In this document: positions 55,645 to 64,000 of the stretch, one piece after another
How positions within the stretch are numbered: the stretch's first letter is position 1
Layout of the letters: each line of letters begins with the position of its first letter
Origin: Cyclobacteriaceae bacterium
GTDB taxonomy: Bacteria; Bacteroidota; Bacteroidia; Cytophagales; Cyclobacteriaceae
Assembly (NCBI GenBank): GCA_020832375.1
Contig: JAFIEW010000003.1
Location: 31,552-95,551, forward strand
Length of the DNA: 64,000 nt
Direction of reading: 5' to 3'
The notes under the pieces: generated by a model
What the model was told of the DNA's origin: nothing
Databases searched by the model: none
Seen by the model: only the letters and a program-made list of their open reading frames with translations
Made by a program: the position numbers and the translations under genes

Positions 55645-56139
55645 ATGAAGCAAACTACTCACTTATTTTTAATTGGTATTATTCTTATCCTTTCAGGATA
55701 TGGTTGTACAGAAGCGGTATTTGATGACAGAGAGGATGTTAGAAACGCACAATTCGCGAAAATTGATAGCCTTCTAGCAATAGAGGGAATATCAGCTTCA
55801 TTAGGTCCATCAAATATCCGATATGCTATTACCAAAGAAGGCACTGGAAGACCTGTCAACCAGGGCAGCCGTTTAATAATTAGATATAAAAGCACCTTCT
55901 TAGACGGCGAGGTAATACAAGACTTTATTAGCTCGGAATCAAATCAATTTTTACGACAAGGAAGTGGTGCTCCTAATATTGGTTTTGATCAAGCTACTAC
56001 CCTTTTAAGAGCTGGGGATGAGGCTACATTTTGGGTGCACTCAGAAGCGGCATATGGAAGACAGGGTAATACAACTTTAAATATCCCCCCTAATACACCT
56101 TTAAGATATGATGTTCAACTCCTTCAGGTAATTCAGTAG
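55645..56139 (+). CDS. FKBP-type peptidyl-prolyl isomerase lipoprotein, single domain
   Basis: 164 residues. Lipobox LSGYGC (Cys near 21) then one FKBP domain: RLIIRYKSTFLDGEVIQDF, GFDQATTLLRAGDEATFWV, AYGRQGNTTLNIPPNTPLRYDVQLL. Some active-site aromatics of canonical FKBP (for example the Trp at the cavity base) are replaced, so isomerase activity may be weak. It lies downstream of the two-domain FKBP gene. Confidence 0.83.
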   Translation: MKQTTHLFLIGIILILSGYGCTEAVFDDREDVRNAQFAKIDSLLAIEGISASLGPSNIRYAITKEGTGRPVNQGSRLIIRYKSTFLDGEVIQDFISSESNQFLRQGSGAPNIGFDQATTLLRAGDEATFWVHSEAAYGRQGNTTLNIPPNTPLRYDVQLLQVIQ

Positions 56140-56521
56140 TGCGACTCCATCCGTACTACTTTAGGTTCGAACCTTGAAGCTATTATTTTTAGTAACATGA
56201 ATTTATGGGCGAAATAAGAGACATTTCCTTAACGTAGTCTTTTAATAATCTATATTGAAAAGAAATGCATTTTTTTGAAAACAAGAAGCAAGTTTTAAAA
56301 TCAACAAGAGGATAAAACCTAAGATACGCTCGTCATCCCCTGAAAAAAAAATTAAAACCATAGAAGAAAAGTGCAACACAAATTTTTCGATTTAACTTTT
56401 AGAAATAAGAAGGGAGTAATTGAAATTATGAGTATTTTTACCTCATAAGACACAAACAGTCGTGCGAACAATTTTTTGTTTACCAAAACCAATACAAAAA
56501 GGCATAATTTAATATAAGCAT
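56140..56521. other. Intergenic region, 382 bp
   Basis: Between the second and third FKBP genes. A palindrome AAGGTTCGAACCT lies near 56162-56174 and AGTAGT...ACTACT at 56136-56161; the former resembles a tRNA T-arm but no tRNA can be built around it. Otherwise AT-rich, with no gene seen. Confidence 0.35.
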
Positions 56522-57433
56522 ATGAGAAACTCAGGTATTTATATCCTGCTACTACTAATGTTTGGGGCGTGTATGTCAGACCCTGAAGCTGATCGTCGAA
56601 GAGATGCGGAGCGTGAAGATCAACGAATTCTAGCTCATTTAGAAAGCCAAGGTATTGAAGCTGAAAAAGCTCCTCAAGGATTTTATTTTAGAGCTATTGA
56701 GCAAAGTGACACCACTACGAGAGAGGCAATACAAGGCAATGTTGTGCAAATGGAGTATGACGTACGTCGACTTAATGGTCAAGTCATAGAAAACTCTTTT
56801 GAAGACTCGACCTTATTTGCAATATTTTCTCATGACAGAGGCAATGTGGTTCCTACTTCTTTGGACTTTGCTGTTCTAAAAATGTCAGAAGGAGAAACTT
56901 ACGAGTTTTGGTTCCCTAGTCGCTTAGCATATGGTGGAGGACAGGTAGACGGACTTTTCAGCGCTAATGAGATCATTTACCAGAAAGTTAAATTAACTGG
57001 CGTTCGCAATCGTATTGAGCAAGAAAGATGGGAGAATGAACAATTGAAAAAGTACCTTGAAGTTAACGGTATCACCGATTACGAAACGCTCGACAATGGG
57101 CTTATCTATAAAGTCCTAGAAGAAGGGGAAGGCGAACCTCGTGAGGTTGGTATATCTATTGCAGTAAATTATAAAGGCTTTTTCCTTGATGGGGAAGTAT
57201 TTGATAGCAATTCAGGTAGAGCTCCCTTTGTATTTAGTAGCACCTCCAATGTAATAGAAGGATGGCAAATAATAGCTACTAAACTATTAGCAAAAAGTAA
57301 AAATTTAGTTTTAATCCCGTCCCATTTGGCATACGGCGCTAGTAACCCCATGGTAGTACCTACTGTAGCTCAAAGTAGAATTCCTCCTCATACTCCGATA
57401 ATTTTTGAGATCGAGGTTTTACCATTTGAATAA
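56522..57433 (+). CDS. FKBP-type peptidyl-prolyl isomerase lipoprotein, two domains
   Basis: 303 residues. Lipobox FGAC (Cys near 17) and two FKBP-like domains: residues about 45-160 (GNVVQMEYDVRRLNGQVIENS) and 190-303 (GISIAVNYKGFFLDGEVFDSN, IPPHTPIIFEIEVL). It is the third such lipoprotein in 3 kb. It has its own upstream spacer and a strong terminator after it. Likely an envelope folding factor. Confidence 0.85.
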   Translation: MRNSGIYILLLLMFGACMSDPEADRRRDAEREDQRILAHLESQGIEAEKAPQGFYFRAIEQSDTTTREAIQGNVVQMEYDVRRLNGQVIENSFEDSTLFAIFSHDRGNVVPTSLDFAVLKMSEGETYEFWFPSRLAYGGGQVDGLFSANEIIYQKVKLTGVRNRIEQERWENEQLKKYLEVNGITDYETLDNGLIYKVLEEGEGEPREVGISIAVNYKGFFLDGEVFDSNSGRAPFVFSSTSNVIEGWQIIATKLLAKSKNLVLIPSHLAYGASNPMVVPTVAQSRIPPHTPIIFEIEVLPFE

Positions 57434-57441
57434 TAGCATTG

Positions 57442-57473
57442 AAAAGCAACATGATATAGTGTTGCTTTTTTTA
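57442..57473 (+). terminator. Rho-independent terminator after the third FKBP gene
   Basis: AAAAGCAACA (57442-57451) and TGTTGCTTTT (57460-57469), 10-bp stem with an 8-nt loop and a T-run to 57472. It lies 9 nt after the stop codon. Confidence 0.85.
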
Positions 57474-57549
57474 TGTGGGATTAGGTTAAACTTGTTAATG
57501 CATCCCTGTACTTCAAGCATCAAATCAAAAAACTGTATATAAAAGAGAA

Positions 57550-58143
57550 ATGAAAAAAATCATTTTCGGCTCTGCCAATGAAAACAAAGTACAAGAAATA
57601 AGAGCTAAACTGGATGGAGTTGTGCAAGTATTGAGTCTCAATGATATTGGGTTTAAAGAAGAAATAGAAGAGTATGGTGCTACTTTAGAAGAAAATGCAC
57701 GCATCAAAGCTGAAACTATCTACCAAAAATATAAGAGGCCAGTTTTTTCTGATGATACAGGCCTTGAGATAGAATCACTCAATAATGAGCCAGGGGTGAG
57801 AAGTGCTCGCTATGCGGGAGAGCCCCGTAGCGATGAAAAAAATATGCAGCTAGTGTTAAGACGCCTGGAGTCATATAAAAATAGAAAAGCAAAATTCCGT
57901 ACTGTTTTCTGCTTGATCGATGAAGATGGAAAAGCACATTATTTAGAGGGAGTAGCAAAGGGGAGTATCTTAAAAGAGAAAAGAGGAGAAAAAGGCTTTG
58001 GTTATGACCCTATTTTTATGCCTGAAGGATATGCTATATCCTTTGCAGAAATGTCACAGGATGAAAAAAATCAAATTAGCCATAGAGGAAAAGCTGTCGA
58101 TCAATTAGTTAATTTTTTAAAGAATGAAAATAATGTAGACTAA
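57550..58143 (+). CDS. rdgB: Non-canonical purine NTP pyrophosphatase, RdgB/HAM1
   Basis: 197 residues. FGSANENKVQEI replaces the usual ATxNxGK nucleotide loop with a serine variant; PVFSDDTGLEIESL holds the metal-binding Asp pair; AGEPRSDEKNM and GFGYDPIFMPEGY complete the site, with SHRGKA at the end. It removes dITP, ITP and XTP from the nucleotide pool. Confidence 0.93.
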   Translation: MKKIIFGSANENKVQEIRAKLDGVVQVLSLNDIGFKEEIEEYGATLEENARIKAETIYQKYKRPVFSDDTGLEIESLNNEPGVRSARYAGEPRSDEKNMQLVLRRLESYKNRKAKFRTVFCLIDEDGKAHYLEGVAKGSILKEKRGEKGFGYDPIFMPEGYAISFAEMSQDEKNQISHRGKAVDQLVNFLKNENNVD

Positions 58144-58205
58144 ATTGAGACAGATTGCTGCGTTTTGACAGAAAAAAACAGTACAACGATCAACTTGTCT
58201 CTCTT

Positions 58206-58235
58206 TTGACAAGCGCTCACAGCCTCCTATTTTTG
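58206..58235 (+). promoter_or_regulatory. Bacteroidota sigma-70-type promoter for the ABC transporter
   Basis: TTG (58206-58208), exactly 19 nt, then TATTTTTG (58228-58235), a full match to the -33/-7 consensus TTG-N19-TAnnTTTG. It lies just before the ABC transporter genes, after the rdgB stop. This is the best promoter candidate seen in the window. Confidence 0.6.
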
Positions 58236-58308
58236 GAAAACTCTAAGGTTTTAAGGAATTAGAAGGCATCTATTGAAAATAAATTTTCACGGATACAAAC
58301 TCAACATT

Positions 58309-59205
58309 TTGGAAGAAATACTTCATATCAATAAACTAAGCAAACACTTTAGTGGCTTTAAAGCCGTAGATCAGCTAAGTTTATCTATAAAAAAGGGAAG
58401 TGTCTTTGGTTTACTCGGCCCCAACGGAAGCGGTAAGAGCACTACCTTAGGCATGTTGCTAGGAGTTATAAAACCGAGTGGAGGTGATTTCAAATGGTTT
58501 CCGAGAAATCCTCATTCCAACCCAAATCTAAAAATAGGAGCTATACTTGATGGCCCTTCCTTTTATGATTTTCTTTCCGGCAGACAAAACTTAGCTATTT
58601 GTGCTTTAATAAAAAAAGTGCCCGAAAGGAAAATTGATGAAGTGCTTCAGCAAGTCAACCTCAAGGAACGGCAGCACGAAAAATTCAAAAATTACAGCTT
58701 GGGCATGAAGCAACGCCTAGCGATCGCTAATGCACTCCTTGCGGATCCAGAAGTATTAATTCTCGATGAACCAACCAACGGACTAGACCCTGAGGGCATT
58801 GCGGATATTCGTTCATTGATCATAGCAATCAGTCAAAGTGGAAAAACCATCTTATTGGCGTCTCACCTCCTCGATGAAGTGCAAAAGGTATGCACCGACT
58901 ATGGGGTATTGAAAAAAGGAAGAATCATTCACAGCGGACCTATTGGTGAAACTCAAAAGCACTATAATACACTAATGCTTAACTGCAATGAACTCTCCAT
59001 CTTGCAAAGTATTTGCGAAGAGTCTGATTTTTGCCAAAACATTAGCTTTAGCCCCAATGGTCTTCTTAGCGTACAAGTCGATGACAAACTGTCTGTTCAC
59101 GATTTTCATACCTATCTTATTGGCCGAGGTATCACTCTCACCCACCTTCAAGAAGTCAGTTACCAACTAGAAGAAGAATTTATACGCTTGCTAAAAGAAC
59201 AATAG
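58309..59205 (+). CDS. ABC transporter ATP-binding protein
   Basis: 298 residues from a TTG at 58309 (EEILHINKLSKHF), the start most like relatives; an earlier TTG at 58273 adds 12 residues. No suitable ATG exists. Walker A GPNGSGKST, signature YSLGMKQR and Walker B LILDEPTNGLDPEG are intact, followed by the His loop ASHLL. The family moves or flips substrates with a six-helix permease (ABC-2 type); the permease gene is 5 bp downstream. Substrate unknown; often peptide or drug export, or lipid. Confidence 0.9.
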   Translation: MEEILHINKLSKHFSGFKAVDQLSLSIKKGSVFGLLGPNGSGKSTTLGMLLGVIKPSGGDFKWFPRNPHSNPNLKIGAILDGPSFYDFLSGRQNLAICALIKKVPERKIDEVLQQVNLKERQHEKFKNYSLGMKQRLAIANALLADPEVLILDEPTNGLDPEGIADIRSLIIAISQSGKTILLASHLLDEVQKVCTDYGVLKKGRIIHSGPIGETQKHYNTLMLNCNELSILQSICEESDFCQNISFSPNGLLSVQVDDKLSVHDFHTYLIGRGITLTHLQEVSYQLEEEFIRLLKEQ

Positions 59206-59210
59206 CTTTT

Positions 59211-60032
59211 ATGAATACCAAAATACTCCAACTCGAATGGCTGAAGATCAAACATAAGCGGTCTTTCCAGATCTTATTGCTTATCTATTTGATAAGTTTG
59301 GTGACGGTACTTTTTTCAGGGCAGTGGCTCCTTGCAGCACTCGATAGGCTCTCCATAGACTTTGAGGGCTACCGACCGTCCATGCTGCCCATCTATGAGT
59401 TTCCTGATATATGGCACAATATCAGCTATGTAGCATATTATCTTGCATTCATTCCGGCTATTATGCTCATCATCAGTATGGGGATGGAGTATGAAAACGA
59501 TACATTGAAGCAGCACATCATTGATGGACTTAAGCCAACTGAGTTTCTAATGAGTAAGCTTTGGTTAATCATTTGCTTTGCTACGATCCATTTATCTGTG
59601 GTGTTTTTGGTAGGGATGACGATGGGACTTAACCAATCTTATGACCGCTCAATCTCTGCTATTTTCAAGTATTTCGAGTTTCTTCCTGTTCTATTTTTTC
59701 AAGTAGTTGGGATGCTACTATTTGTGTGTACCCTAACATTATTTATCAAAAAGACAGGACTAAGCATATTGATTTTTATCCTTTACTTTATCATCATCGA
59801 ACCGATTATATCGGGAGTACTCTTTGTACTAGCCGGAGATAATTTAGCTATCATACGACAGATGCTCCCTGCACGAGCTATTTCGGAAGTAATCAGCTTT
59901 CCTTTTGGGCGCTATGTATTTCGAGAAGTACTAGATTATATTCCAATTAGCCGATTGATAAGTTTATTCTTTTGGATATTTACATTTTGCACCCTATCTT
60001 ATATCAAGTTAAGCAGAAGTGATATAAAGTAA
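59211..60032 (+). CDS. ABC transporter permease, ABC-2 type
   Basis: 273 residues with about six membrane helices (near 20-40, 75-95, 115-140, 150-180, 185-205, 245-265). It has the typical ABC-2 order, with a long extracytoplasmic loop after the first helix (AALDRLSIDFEGYRPSMLP). It pairs with the ATPase upstream. No sequence clue gives the substrate. Confidence 0.85.
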   Translation: MNTKILQLEWLKIKHKRSFQILLLIYLISLVTVLFSGQWLLAALDRLSIDFEGYRPSMLPIYEFPDIWHNISYVAYYLAFIPAIMLIISMGMEYENDTLKQHIIDGLKPTEFLMSKLWLIICFATIHLSVVFLVGMTMGLNQSYDRSISAIFKYFEFLPVLFFQVVGMLLFVCTLTLFIKKTGLSILIFILYFIIIEPIISGVLFVLAGDNLAIIRQMLPARAISEVISFPFGRYVFREVLDYIPISRLISLFFWIFTFCTLSYIKLSRSDIK

Positions 60033-60203
60033 GGCCAAAAAATGACCATCTTTGTCTTTCCATTGAAATGAACACGAAAAGTATTGATAAGTAAGCGATT
60101 CTTAAAGCCTTGACGGACCTATGCCTTAATACCCTAAAGATGACTTCATTGCCAACTGAAGACAAAAAAATATCGCTTTCATAAAAAATAACCGATTGAT
60201 AGC

Positions 60204-62417
60204 ATGAGAAAAGGATACTATAGGTTTAGCATCCAGCGCATTAAAAGAATACTGATTTCTTCTTTTATGTGTGGGTTTATGCTTTTTTTATTGCACCCCT
60301 TTTTTGCTCATGCAGATGATAGAAAATCTACTATAAAACCAGAGATATCCTACCTTATAGCAACGCCAGGTGAAGTATCCATAGAAAAAGTAATCAGTGG
60401 AGATGAGGACTTCCAATTTAAGCGAGTAAAAAAGAATATACCCAACTTCGGAATTGAAAAAAACGAAGTGTGGCTCAAGGTAGAAGCGCTCATCCCTGAC
60501 TTGAGTAAGGAAATATTTTTAGAAGTAGCATTTCCTACCCTCGACACAGTCGATTTTTATCAGGTCGGTAGAGTAGAAAATATTCACTACCGTTCGGGAG
60601 ATCACTTTAAGTTTAGTCAAAGACCATTTAACTATCGTAACTTTCTATTTCCAATCGATCAAAATCAAATCAATGGTAACCGGCTCAGCGTCTACCTGCG
60701 CATCAATAGCAGTGGTTCTATATTAGTGCCCATCAAAATTGACGAGCTAAAAAACTTTCAAGTAGCTTTTCAGCTAGACAATATGATCTATGGCATCTAT
60801 TATGGGATAATGATAGTGATGATGCTATACAACTTCTTTTTGGCATTAAGTACAAACAACAAAAGCTACTTCTTTTATATCGCTATCATTTTTGCTAACT
60901 TGATTACTATTTCAAGCCTCAATGGTCATGCTGCGCAGTACATTTGGGGAGATTTTCCATGGTGGACTAACTACGTGATTATTTTTGGAATCGGCCTCTG
61001 GATACTTTCTACTAACCTTTTTGCCTTTTCTTTTTTAAAACTTTCGGGTATAAAATCCATCCCTAGAACCAACTTTTATATACTCGGCATTATCGGTTTT
61101 TTACTATTGAGCTCTATTTTCTATATTCCCTATCGCCATACCATCTATCCGAGCAATCTATTGCTAATCGTCAACTGTCTATCACTCTTTTTTTCTGGAT
61201 TATACTTCATGAAGAAAAAGGTAAAACAATCTGGTATTTTTACATTGGCTTGGTTCATGTACTTACTAGGGGTAAGTCTTTACAGTTTGAGAAACCTTGG
61301 CGCACTGCCAATCAATACTTTAACAACTAATGTGCTTGAGTTTGGGTCTGTTGCCGAAGTTGTATTACTATCGCTTGCCTTGGGTAGAAGGTACAAAGAC
61401 TTAGAAACGGAAAAAAATGAGGAGCAGCAGCGTACACTAGCTGCACTCAATGAAAAACAAGCCCTTATAGAAAACCAAAATCTTACGCTTGAAGATAAAA
61501 TAAGAGAACGTACTTTTCAGCTAGAGCAAAAGCAAGAACAAGTAAGCTTACAAAACGAAGAGCTGCAAGCCCAGCAGGAGATTCTTGCTCAACAAAACCG
61601 CAAGCTTAATCAGGCTAAAAGTATCATTGAAGAGCAAAACCTAAGGCTAAAAGTCAACAATGAAGAACTCGAAAGAAAGGTAAAAGACCGCACTGCAAAG
61701 CTGATTACTTCCAACAGCCAACTTGCTGCGAACCTTCAAAGCTTAGAACAATATGCACATGTGACGGCTCATAACCTGAGAGGGCCAATAGCTAGGCTTC
61801 ATGGACTGATCAACCTTATAGGACTAGAAAATAAAATTTCGGATCCACATTTATTGGACGTGATATCGAAGCTCAAAGAATCTGTACTCGAGCTTGATCT
61901 TGTAGTCCATGACATGAACGCAATATTAGTATTGCAAAACCAAACTGAGCTACCTAAGGATATCATCTTTTTAGAAAATTCAATGATTCGTGCTAAGAAT
62001 CTATTGAAGAAAGAAATCGCTGAAAAAGATGCCACCATCAGTTATAATTTTACTGCTTGTCAGAGCATCTACAGTCATCAAGACTTCATCAATAGCATTT
62101 TTTATAGCTTACTAAGCAATGCCATCAAGTATAGCCACCCCAATAGAACTCCCATCATTTCGGTGAATTGTGATACACAAGGCCTAAACAACCAACTACT
62201 ACTTACTTTTCAAGATAATGGTATAGGCATCAATCTTAGCAAATATGGAAATAAAATTTTTGATATGTATGCACGCTTTCACGATCATGTGGGAGGCAAA
62301 GGACTCGGTCTTTTTATCGTGAAAACTCAACTTGAAAAGTTAGGAGGCAAGATAAGAGTGGAAAGTGTAGTGGGCGAGGGTACCACTTTTAAAATTCTTA
62401 TCCCTAACTATCAATAG
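60204..62417 (+). CDS. 7TMR-DISM sensor histidine kinase
   Basis: 737 residues. Signal segment (1-30), a periplasmic DISM-type beta-sandwich sensor (about 50-195), seven hydrophobic helices (about 200-400), a long coiled coil (about 405-510, rich in Q and E) and a histidine kinase. The H box is EQYAHVTAHNLRGPIARL with His523 as likely acceptor; N box SLLSNAIKYSHP; G boxes FQDNGIGINL and GGKGLGLFIVK. It senses an unknown envelope ligand. No response regulator is adjacent, so it is an orphan kinase. Confidence 0.9.
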   Translation: MRKGYYRFSIQRIKRILISSFMCGFMLFLLHPFFAHADDRKSTIKPEISYLIATPGEVSIEKVISGDEDFQFKRVKKNIPNFGIEKNEVWLKVEALIPDLSKEIFLEVAFPTLDTVDFYQVGRVENIHYRSGDHFKFSQRPFNYRNFLFPIDQNQINGNRLSVYLRINSSGSILVPIKIDELKNFQVAFQLDNMIYGIYYGIMIVMMLYNFFLALSTNNKSYFFYIAIIFANLITISSLNGHAAQYIWGDFPWWTNYVIIFGIGLWILSTNLFAFSFLKLSGIKSIPRTNFYILGIIGFLLLSSIFYIPYRHTIYPSNLLLIVNCLSLFFSGLYFMKKKVKQSGIFTLAWFMYLLGVSLYSLRNLGALPINTLTTNVLEFGSVAEVVLLSLALGRRYKDLETEKNEEQQRTLAALNEKQALIENQNLTLEDKIRERTFQLEQKQEQVSLQNEELQAQQEILAQQNRKLNQAKSIIEEQNLRLKVNNEELERKVKDRTAKLITSNSQLAANLQSLEQYAHVTAHNLRGPIARLHGLINLIGLENKISDPHLLDVISKLKESVLELDLVVHDMNAILVLQNQTELPKDIIFLENSMIRAKNLLKKEIAEKDATISYNFTACQSIYSHQDFINSIFYSLLSNAIKYSHPNRTPIISVNCDTQGLNNQLLLTFQDNGIGINLSKYGNKIFDMYARFHDHVGGKGLGLFIVKTQLEKLGGKIRVESVVGEGTTFKILIPNYQ

Positions 62418-62493
62418 AACAAGCAATCACTTTTGTAAAAAATCCTATTTTTTCTTTGCATAATATCAACAAGTTGCTAACTTAAAAGAAAAA

Positions 62494-63336
62494 ATGGCTA
62501 CAATTTCTATCAACGGCGTTGACATTCACTACTTAAAACGTGGGATTGGTTCAGAAACCATTGTTTTTTCCCATGGATTACTCTGGAGCCACAAGATGTT
62601 TCGTGAGCAGATGGATCATTTTGCGCATGGTTACCAAGTGCTTGGATATGACCATAGAGGACAAGGGCAAAGCGAAGTAGTGTCTACAGGCTACGACATG
62701 GACATCATGACGCTAGACGCCCTACAACTCATCAAGCAAGTAGTTGGTGAGCCCGTTCACTTTGTAGGCTTATCAATGGGTGGTTTTATTGGGATGAGAC
62801 TAGCAGCTCGCTATCCTGATTGGGTAAAGTCACTGACCTTAATCGAAACATCTGCCCAGGCAGAAGCCAAAGAAAACATTGGCAAATATAAAACTTTGAG
62901 CACGATGTTAAAGATTTTTGGTATGCCATTCGTCTCAAAGTCAGTGATGAAAATAATGTTTGGCGAAACCTTTCTAAACGACCCAAGTCGCACCAAAGAA
63001 AAAGAATACTGGGAAAAAGAATTGAAAAGCAATGCCAAATCAATCACAAAATCTGTCAATGGAGTCATCAATCGACATGGCGTAGAGCATGAGCTTAAAA
63101 GAATTCAATGCCCTACCCTGATCATTGTAGGCAGTGAGGATGTAGCTACAACCCCAGAAAAATCTATATTTATGCACGAAAACATCAAGGGAAGTAAACT
63201 AGTGACTATAGATGAGGCGGGTCACTCAAGCACGATCGAACAACCCAAAAAGATCAATCAGGCTTTGCAAGCGTTTTATGAAGAGATAAAAAATGTAACG
63301 GCAGCTGATGAAAAAATTCAAAACGCTGGTCTGTAA
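62494..63336 (+). CDS. Alpha/beta hydrolase
   Basis: 280 residues. FSHGLLWSHKMF oxyanion region, nucleophile elbow GLSMGG (Ser94), acid near GSEDVATTPE and His near DEAGHSSTIEQP. The order and lengths fit 3-oxoadipate enol-lactonase-like or esterase members, but the substrate is unknown. No signal peptide, so cytoplasmic. A hairpin follows. Confidence 0.9.
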   Translation: MATISINGVDIHYLKRGIGSETIVFSHGLLWSHKMFREQMDHFAHGYQVLGYDHRGQGQSEVVSTGYDMDIMTLDALQLIKQVVGEPVHFVGLSMGGFIGMRLAARYPDWVKSLTLIETSAQAEAKENIGKYKTLSTMLKIFGMPFVSKSVMKIMFGETFLNDPSRTKEKEYWEKELKSNAKSITKSVNGVINRHGVEHELKRIQCPTLIIVGSEDVATTPEKSIFMHENIKGSKLVTIDEAGHSSTIEQPKKINQALQAFYEEIKNVTAADEKIQNAGL

Positions 63337-63377
63337 GTGATAACATTAGGTATTTTTCAAGACTAGTAAGCTATAAT

Positions 63378-63405
63378 GAGACTTATAAAAAAATAAGTCT
63401 CTTTC
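63378..63405 (+). terminator. Stem-loop after the alpha/beta hydrolase gene
   Basis: GAGACTTA (63378-63385) and TAAGTCTC (63394-63401), an 8-bp stem with an 8-nt A-rich loop, followed by TTTCTCTT. It lies between convergent genes and is a probable terminator for the plus-strand gene. Confidence 0.6.
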
Positions 63406-63426
63406 TCTTATCCTTTAAATTTAAAA

Positions 63427-64000
63427 CTAAGTGGGTAAATCAAAGATTAAAATCGCCCCTTCAACATCGTGGCTCAAACCATATAATTTATTGTTCGCTT
63501 CATCCACTTGAAAATAATGAACACCCTCATCAAGCACAAATTCTTCCAAAATCTGACCATCTAAGTCAAATTTTAATATGCGCTTCGGAAATGCATATCT
63601 AGCCCCGCCCTTTACATTTTCTAAAGAGGCATAAATATGCTGATCTGTAAGTTGAGTTTGAATGTAAAGATCAATCCAAGTTTCTGGCTTAATACCCGCT
63701 TGACCATTTTCATTGATACCATATTCTGGCTGATGATGAATTGGCCCCCTAATAGAAATAATCTTACCTGTTTTAGTATTTAATAACTCTAAGTGATCGA
63801 TGTCTGTAATTGAAATCAAGAAATAATCTTTATGAGCAGACATCCTTCCCATAAACATATCCAAATAAGTGAGCTCTTCATAATCTTGACCCGTGTTTTG
63901 CCTCCAATGCCCATATTCATTCAATACATTTCCTTGTAAGTCTATCTCTGTAAACTTCACTCCACTTCCATACATGGTGCACATAAAAGTACTGTCCGTA
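63427..64000 (-). CDS. Beta-propeller-like protein (partial, 5' end beyond the window)
   Basis: The open frame continues off the right edge; the last 191 codons are present. Repeated strand-turn-strand pieces (FTEIDLQGNVLNEYGHWR, DHLELLNTKTGKIISIRGP, RILKFDLDGQILEEFVLD, GAILIFDLP) suggest a six-bladed-propeller type, as in many Bacteroidota lipoproteins or sensors. The N-terminus is missing, so signal or lipobox cannot be judged. Function unknown. Confidence 0.6.
   Translation of the reverse strand, partial: TDSTFMCTMYGSGVKFTEIDLQGNVLNEYGHWRQNTGQDYEELTYLDMFMGRMSAHKDYFLISITDIDHLELLNTKTGKIISIRGPIHHQPEYGINENGQAGIKPETWIDLYIQTQLTDQHIYASLENVKGGARYAFPKRILKFDLDGQILEEFVLDEGVHYFQVDEANNKLYGLSHDVEGAILIFDLPT

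Noticed and set aside
56162..56174. Palindrome with a T-arm-like TTCGAAC, possible tRNA
   Set aside because: The flanking bases do not form a T stem, and no D arm, anticodon arm or acceptor stem can be built; the FKBP gene ends just upstream.
1..64000. CRISPR array, prophage, toxin-antitoxin, restriction system or biosynthetic cluster
   Set aside because: No regularly spaced repeats, phage structural genes, paired toxin/antitoxin frames, nuclease/methylase pair or PKS/NRPS genes were seen.

Overview
The window is AT-rich DNA from a member of the Bacteroidota, most likely order Cytophagales. The evidence is a type IX secretion / gliding pair (porP-gldK), a TonB-dependent receptor with a carboxypeptidase-type N-terminal domain, several FKBP-type isomerase lipoproteins, a 7TMR-DISM histidine kinase, a PolX/PHP protein, a ComA-like phosphosulfolactate synthase, and promoters of the Bacteroidota TTG-N19-TAnnTTTG type. 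No rRNA or tRNA gene, CRISPR array, prophage or intact insertion sequence was seen. Most of the window is chromosomal housekeeping and envelope biology.

Layout. 1-4.8 kb (minus strand): glycan-lipid initiating transferase, DUF4271 membrane protein, uroporphyrinogen-III synthase, porP and the start of gldK. 5.4-11.7 kb (minus): TonB receptor, NTF2-like secreted protein, serine dehydratase, thioredoxin and an unknown secreted protein. 12.1-18.2 kb (plus): hflX, an ArsR-type regulator, a HAD phosphatase, a LON-substrate-binding-domain protein and nuoA-B-C-D. 18.8-21.2 kb: a methyltransferase, an SDR and a small membrane protein. 21.7-27.3 kb (minus): a phosphorelay cluster with two stand-alone receivers, a hybrid kinase with HPt domain and a sigma-54 activator. 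28-39.8 kb: PolX/PHP, an unknown secreted protein, isoaspartyl peptidase, gpsA with a PlsB-like acyltransferase, ZIP transporter, methyltransferase/ApbE/DUF721 and MarR. 40.3-48.8 kb: LpxH-like hydrolase with a glycosyltransferase, a bile-acid/Na+ symporter-family protein, a cyclic-nucleotide-binding protein, M20 amidohydrolase, threonine aldolase and MscS. 48.9-63.3 kb (plus): RfbC, CpsB-like PHP phosphatase, an epimerase, a TPR protein, ComA, NrnA, three FKBP lipoproteins, RdgB, an ABC transporter, a 7TMR-DISM kinase and an alpha/beta hydrolase. The right edge holds a partial minus-strand beta-propeller-like gene.

The most unusual structure is a family of four roughly 250-295 bp dispersed repeats (8192-8438, 18256-18550, 27391-27684, 43474-43765). 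They share terminal inverted repeats beginning AGGGCTTGCTTAAAAA, likely 6-bp target duplications, conserved internal palindromes, and a partly conserved reading frame on one strand. They look like a MITE-type non-autonomous element, and one copy has an exchanged middle section. A second hidden feature is a decayed response-regulator receiver fragment at 21372-21473, next to the phosphorelay cluster but on the other strand.

Themes: the porP-gldK block, FKBP lipoproteins, TonB receptor and WecA-like, RfbC, CpsB-like and glycosyltransferase genes point to envelope assembly and surface export. GpsA and the PlsB-like acyltransferase form a phospholipid-entry pair. ComA may feed sulfonate metabolism, possibly sulfonolipids. 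The nuo cluster is split: only A-D are here, with a spacer between B and C and a repeat element directly after D.
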